From NCBI GenBank assembly GCA_020217065.1, contig JAIWOB010000009.1, forward strand, positions 1 through 10,000: a DNA stretch of 10,000 bases, given 5' to 3'. This DNA is from Chloroflexota bacterium. Lineage in GTDB: Bacteria; Chloroflexota; Anaerolineae; Anaerolineales; Villigracilaceae. The notes beneath the pieces are model-generated. The model did not search any database, was not told the origin of the DNA, and saw only the letters and a program-made list of their open reading frames with translations. Numbering within the stretch: the first letter of the stretch is position 1; the number at the start of each line of letters is the position of its first letter. Shown here in pieces: positions 7,764 through 10,000 of this stretch. The translations under genes were made by a program, and so were the position numbers.

Positions 7764-8320
7764 GGATTCATCTCCTTCCATTCCTCCGCCAGGATACCCA
7801 TGTAGAGGATGTCCCAGCGTTTGCCGTCGCGCAGTAACGCGCCCCGCAGGCGTCCTTCGTGACGGAAGCCCGCCTTTTCATAGGAGCGGATGGCGCGCGG
7901 GTTATATTCAAAAACGGTCAGCGTGACGCGGCGCAGGTTGAGTTCGGCGAAGGCAAAACGCAAAATAATCTTCATGGCGTCGGTTCCGTAGCCTTTGCCC
8001 CAATCGTTGCGGTCGCCAATCCCCAGCCCAACGAAGGCGTCGCGCGAACCCCATTCGTTGACCACGTCCAGGTTAATGTCGCCAAGCAGGCGGTTATCCT
8101 CCAATTTGCGAATGCTGAAAAAATGATTCGCCGGATTCTCCTCCTTGACCATTTTCTCAAAAAATTTCGTTTCCGATTTTTCGGAATATAGAGCGGACGC
8201 CTCCGAGCCAAAGAGGCGTTGAAGTTCCGAGTCGCGCATCCAGTTGAAGTAGGCTTTGGCGATTTCCTCAGGGTCGAAAGCCGAGAGCCTGACCAAATCG
8301 CCGCTGAGAATGTCTTTCAT
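7760..8320 (-). CDS. GNAT N-acetyltransferase, RimJ/RimL type (third in operon)
   Basis: A single-domain acetyltransferase of 186 residues. The acetyl-CoA loop is in GLGIGDRNDWGKGYGTDAM (98-116), with W107-G-K-G-Y-G112 the core. The C-terminal part, LNLRRVTLTVFEYN then SYEKAGF, is typical of the RimJ/RimL-like branch that acetylates protein N termini, antibiotics or small amines; the substrate is unknown. The start at 8320 has AAGGAG 7 bases upstream and overlaps the previous stop as ATGA, so an earlier in-frame ATG (8440) is rejected. It is a close paralogue of the gene before it: both begin MKD-----LVRL, and from GDR to EEW about 50 of 80 residues match by hand count. This points to a tandem duplication. 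It overlaps the next gene as GTGA. Confidence 0.9.
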   Translation of the reverse strand: MKDILSGDLVRLSAFDPEEIAKAYFNWMRDSELQRLFGSEASALYSEKSETKFFEKMVKEENPANHFFSIRKLEDNRLLGDINLDVVNEWGSRDAFVGLGIGDRNDWGKGYGTDAMKIILRFAFAELNLRRVTLTVFEYNPRAIRSYEKAGFRHEGRLRGALLRDGKRWDILYMGILAEEWKEMNP

Positions 8321-8880
8321 AAACGCGCTCCTTGTTGAGCAAGCCATTCCTCGCGCAGGATTCCCATCCACAGGCTGTCGTAATGAACGCCGTCGCGCAG
8401 TCCTTCGCCGCGCATTCTTCCTTCCATGACAAAGCCGCATTTTTCATAGGACTTGCGAGCGCGCTCGTTGTAAGCGTGAAGCCCCAAAGAGACGCGGCGC
8501 AGGTTGAGTTCGAGGAATCCGTATTGCAGGATGAGACGCACGGCGTCTGTGCCATACCCCCTGCCCCAGTAGGCGCGGTCGCCGATGAAAATGCCCATCC
8601 AGGCTTCGGCGTGCGTCCACGAAGCGACCCACAAACTGACGCCGCCAATCAACGCATCGTCCGCCAGCGCGCGAATCCAAAATCGAAAGGACTGCGGGTT
8701 GTTTTCAGCCCGCTTTTCGACGTATTCCTTTAATTTTTTCTCAGACCACAACTGAGCGGGGCTGTCATCGGCAAGACGGCGCTGCTCCGTATCCTGATTC
8801 CATTTGGAGAGCGACTTTGCCAGCGCTTCGGGCGCTTCGTCTGTCAGGCGGACGAGGGTTCCGCGATATAGGTCTTTCAT
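8317..8880 (-). CDS. GNAT N-acetyltransferase, RimJ/RimL type (second in operon)
   Basis: An acetyltransferase of 187 residues with one GNAT domain. The cofactor loop lies in GIFIGDRAYWGRGYGTDAV (96-114), core W105-G-R-G-Y-G110. It is followed by LNLRRVSLGLHAYN and SYEKCGF, the usual C-terminal strand and helix of RimJ/RimL-like enzymes. The start at 8880 follows GAGGG and lies 4 bases after the stop of the first GNAT gene. A longer frame from 8934 would overlap that gene by 50 bases. Its own stop overlaps the next start as ATGA, so translation is probably coupled. The neighbouring gene is its tandem paralogue. The substrate is not identifiable. The residues around the cofactor loop look intact, so the protein should bind acetyl-CoA. 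Confidence 0.9.
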   Translation of the reverse strand: MKDLYRGTLVRLTDEAPEALAKSLSKWNQDTEQRRLADDSPAQLWSEKKLKEYVEKRAENNPQSFRFWIRALADDALIGGVSLWVASWTHAEAWMGIFIGDRAYWGRGYGTDAVRLILQYGFLELNLRRVSLGLHAYNERARKSYEKCGFVMEGRMRGEGLRDGVHYDSLWMGILREEWLAQQGARL

Positions 8881-8884
8881 CGCT

Positions 8885-9469
8885 TTACCCTCGCCCGTTA
8901 ACGCGTTCCCGCCACTCCGATTGGAGCAGCCCAAAAGAGACGAGGTCCCAAAATTCGCCGTCGCGGTTCAACGCTTTGCGCCTGCGGATTTCTTCCATGA
9001 AACCGAACTTCTGAAAAAGTCTCATCGCGCCTTCGTTGTAGGCGGGGACAACCGCCGTTACGCGATAGAGATTAATCTCGCCGAAAGCGTAGCGCAAAAG
9101 CATGGTCAACGCCTGCGAGCCGTATCCCTTGCGGCGGTCTTGGGGCGAGCCGATACCCAGGCGGATATAACCGTTGCCGTTCGTCCAACTGACCCATTCA
9201 ATGAGCGCTTTGCCAATCAAGCGGTCATCCTCGCGGGCGCGAATGGTGAAATAGAACAGGTTTTTTTCCTCGTCCATTTCCTTTTCGATAGCTTCATACT
9301 GCTTCTTGACCATCGCCGGCGAAAGCGGACGGGCGGGTTTCAGGTCGAAGAGACGCATGAATTCGGCGTCATGCGTCCATTTGGATTCGATTTCGGGATG
9401 CGTTTCGTAGTCAATGGGACCAAAACGGACATCCTGCGCTTCGAACAATTGGGTTTGTATGTCAAGCAT
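8885..9469 (-). CDS. GNAT N-acetyltransferase (first gene of GNAT operon)
   Basis: An acetyltransferase of 194 residues. The acetyl-CoA loop is in RLGIGSPQDRRKGYGSQAL (103-121), core R112-R-K-G-Y-G117, followed by EINLYRVTAVVPAYN and LFQKFGF (151-157). It belongs to the same RimJ/RimL-like branch as the next two genes but is more distant from them than they are from each other. The start at 9469 is well supported: GGAGG (9475-9479) lies 5 bases upstream. An earlier ATG at 9538 would place the coding sequence through terminator 2 and is rejected. No promoter is seen between this gene and two terminator hairpins directly upstream, so expression probably depends on read-through from the leader. 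The protein's substrate is unknown. Confidence 0.9.
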   Translation of the reverse strand: MLDIQTQLFEAQDVRFGPIDYETHPEIESKWTHDAEFMRLFDLKPARPLSPAMVKKQYEAIEKEMDEEKNLFYFTIRAREDDRLIGKALIEWVSWTNGNGYIRLGIGSPQDRRKGYGSQALTMLLRYAFGEINLYRVTAVVPAYNEGAMRLFQKFGFMEEIRRRKALNRDGEFWDLVSFGLLQSEWRERVNGRG

Positions 9470-9481
9470 GGTTTCCTCCAA

Positions 9482-9517
9482 AATAAAAAAAACGGCTATG
9501 GGGTTGACCCAAAGCCG
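9482..9517 (-). terminator. Terminator 2, directly before GNAT operon
   Basis: On the minus strand, a stem of CGGCT/AGCCG plus TGGG/CCCA with one A-A mismatch and a 5-base loop is followed by eight T residues, then ATTT. The T run ends only a few bases before the GGAGG of the first GNAT gene. This is a strong intrinsic terminator shape in an unusual place, which suggests attenuation. Confidence 0.8.
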
Positions 9518-9531
9518 CTTAAGGGGGATGT

Positions 9532-9567
9532 TAAACAAAAACGGCTGCGGGTCGCGCCCGCAGCCGT
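9532..9567 (-). terminator. Terminator 1 of the leader region
   Basis: A perfect 11-bp stem, ACGGCTGCGGG with CCCGCAGCCGT (9541-9551 and 9557-9567), has a 5-base loop and is followed on the minus strand by TTTTGTTTA. It begins 17 bases after the stop codon of the 27-codon reading frame. It shares the CGGCT/AGCCG arms with terminator 2. Confidence 0.85.
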
Positions 9568-9592
9568 AAGACGACTAGACAAGTCTAACGGC
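9563..9592 (-). promoter_or_regulatory. Candidate antiterminator hairpin
   Basis: On the minus strand GCCGTTAGAC (9583-9592) can pair with GTCTTACGGC (9563-9572): nine of ten pairs, with a T-T mismatch and a 10-base loop. The second segment includes five bases of the 5' arm of terminator 1, so the two structures exclude each other. The TAG stop of the small frame lies inside the first segment. This was inferred by hand pairing. Confidence 0.45.
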
Positions 9593-9668
9593 GAACAGGC
9601 GCACTACGAGAATCAAGACCGCCATCGCTGATGGAAGGTAGAACGACGTAAAACTTATTCATAAACAT
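9585..9668 (-). CDS. Possible leader peptide (27 codons) upstream of GNAT operon
   Basis: A short frame beginning MFMNKFYVVLPS and ending VRR-TAG. AAAGGAGG lies 10 bases before its ATG (a second ATG follows at 9662). It has its own promoter upstream and a terminator 17 bases downstream, which is how leader peptides of attenuators are arranged. It shows no clear run of one amino acid in this frame. The overlapping next frame encodes a hydrophobic stretch starting MAVLILVVRLFAV (9575-9625) without its own ribosome binding site. Losing one T from the TTTT at 9648-9651 would join the strong start to that hydrophobic frame. So the true product could be a 30-residue membrane peptide, a 27-residue leader peptide, or none if the transcript is only regulatory RNA. 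Confidence 0.4.
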   Translation of the reverse strand: MFMNKFYVVLPSISDGGLDSRSAPVRR

Positions 9669-9718
9669 CGGGCGTGCGCCTCCTTTCGTTAGATTTGCTT
9701 TTCCTTCAAACGGACGTC

Positions 9719-9748
9719 AGTGTATCACGCGGGGGGAAAATGCGTCAA
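9719..9748 (-). promoter_or_regulatory. Predicted promoter of leader transcript
   Basis: The minus strand has TTGACG (9743-9748), an 18-base spacer and TACACT (9719-9724), preceded by TGA to give an extended -10 (TGnTACACT). The start point would be near 9712, about 44 bases before the small frame. This promoter would drive the leader and, if terminators are bypassed, the GNAT operon. Confidence 0.6.
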
Positions 9749-9754
9749 GGTTTT

Positions 9755-9880
9755 TTATCTTCCGCGCCGCCGGGCTGGTTTCGCTTCCGCCAACTCCCTC
9801 ACGCGATTAACAAGATAAACCAAAGGATAAGCCACCAGAATAGCCAGGTCCATTAAAGCAAAGATAAGAGAAAGTTTCAT
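9755..9880 (-). CDS. Small single-pass membrane protein, 41 residues
   Basis: This short gene encodes 41 residues. The segment from about L3 to V24 is hydrophobic (LSLIFALMDLAILVAY, then PLVYLV) and should span the membrane once. The C terminus is strongly basic (KPARRRGR) and by the positive-inside rule would face the cytoplasm. It is well supported by signals: AAAGGAGG 6 bases before the ATG and a near-consensus promoter about 40 bases upstream. I do not recognise the family. Its size recalls small regulatory subunits of membrane transporters such as KdpF, but no sequence motif supports that. It lies upstream of the leader of the GNAT operon and shares the 11-base CGAAAGGAGGC with the next small frame's ribosome binding site. 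No terminator separates it from the second promoter. Confidence 0.65.
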   Translation of the reverse strand: MKLSLIFALMDLAILVAYPLVYLVNRVRELAEAKPARRRGR

Positions 9881-9919
9881 CTTGAGCCTCCTTTCGACGA
9901 TAAACATTACGTTGATTCA

Positions 9920-9948
9920 ATTCTACAATCGGCGGAGGGCAAAGTCAA
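9920..9948 (-). promoter_or_regulatory. Near-consensus promoter of the small membrane protein gene
   Basis: The minus strand shows TTGACT (9943-9948), a 17-base spacer and TAGAAT (9920-9925), five of six matches in each box with ideal spacing. Transcription would begin near 9913, giving a leader of about 33 bases before the 41-residue gene. It is the best sigma-70-type promoter in the window. Confidence 0.8.
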
Positions 9949-9967
9949 CTTGATAAGCCGTCGCGCT

Positions 9968-9998
9968 AATAAAACGCAAACATCCCCGGCGAGGGGGA
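9968..9998 (-). terminator. Candidate terminator of a gene beyond the right edge
   Basis: On the minus strand TCCCC and GGGGA form a 5-bp stem with a 6-base loop (9983-9998), followed by TGTTTGCGTTTTATT. The stem is short and the T run interrupted. It may mark the end of a minus-strand gene lying outside the window. Confidence 0.3.
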
Positions 9999-10000
9999 CG

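Noticed and set aside
6762..9469. Mobile element or resistance cassette carrying the GNAT genes
   Set aside because: No transposase, integrase, terminal repeats or target duplication is visible, and base composition is similar to the flanking housekeeping genes.
9470..9538. Longer start for the first GNAT protein (ATG at 9538)
   Set aside because: The extension would translate through terminator 2 and the GGAGG of the better start, and the extra residues are not GNAT-like.
9674..9856. Plus-strand frame of 60 codons near the right end
   Set aside because: It covers two minus-strand promoters, a ribosome binding site and the 41-residue gene. It has no ribosome binding site of its own and no recognisable feature.

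Overview
The window looks like a piece of bacterial chromosome of moderately high GC content. The gene families (a DnaE1-type polymerase with a complete PHP metal site, a 305-residue branched-chain aminotransferase, and a C-terminal VLINGQNG-type protein) and the several GNAT genes together resemble Chloroflexota of the Anaerolineae type. That placement is an inference from general resemblance, not from a search. Nothing points to a prophage, insertion sequence, CRISPR array, tRNA or rRNA.

Layout. At the left edge is the 3' end of one plus-strand gene (1-468), a conserved protein of unknown role. Everything else lies on the minus strand, so it reads from right to left. In transcription order: (a) 9470-9998, a regulatory and small-gene region with a good promoter, a 41-residue single-pass membrane protein, a second promoter, a 27-codon reading frame with a strong ribosome binding site, and two closely spaced intrinsic terminators; (b) 6762-9469, a tightly packed operon of four GNAT acetyltransferase genes, the last with two GNAT domains; (c) 5567-6681, a zinc-ribbon protein with a Lys/Ala/Pro-rich tail, translationally coupled to a HAD-family hydrolase and closed by a terminator; (d) 4524-5441, branched-chain aminotransferase ilvE with its own promoter; (e) 478-4356, dnaE, the replicative DNA polymerase III alpha subunit, also with its own promoter. 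It converges on the plus-strand gene with only 9 bases between the two stop codons.

Function. dnaE and ilvE are housekeeping genes. The part most worth a second look is the leader of the GNAT operon. A short reading frame with a strong ribosome binding site ends inside a 10-base segment that can pair with the 5' arm of terminator 1. The 3' arm freed from terminator 1 could in turn pair with the 5' arm of terminator 2. The second terminator's T run stops a few bases before the first GNAT ribosome binding site, and no promoter is visible between them. This is the geometry of a transcription attenuator controlling the acetyltransferase genes. The pairings were worked out by hand and have not been tested by folding or experiment.
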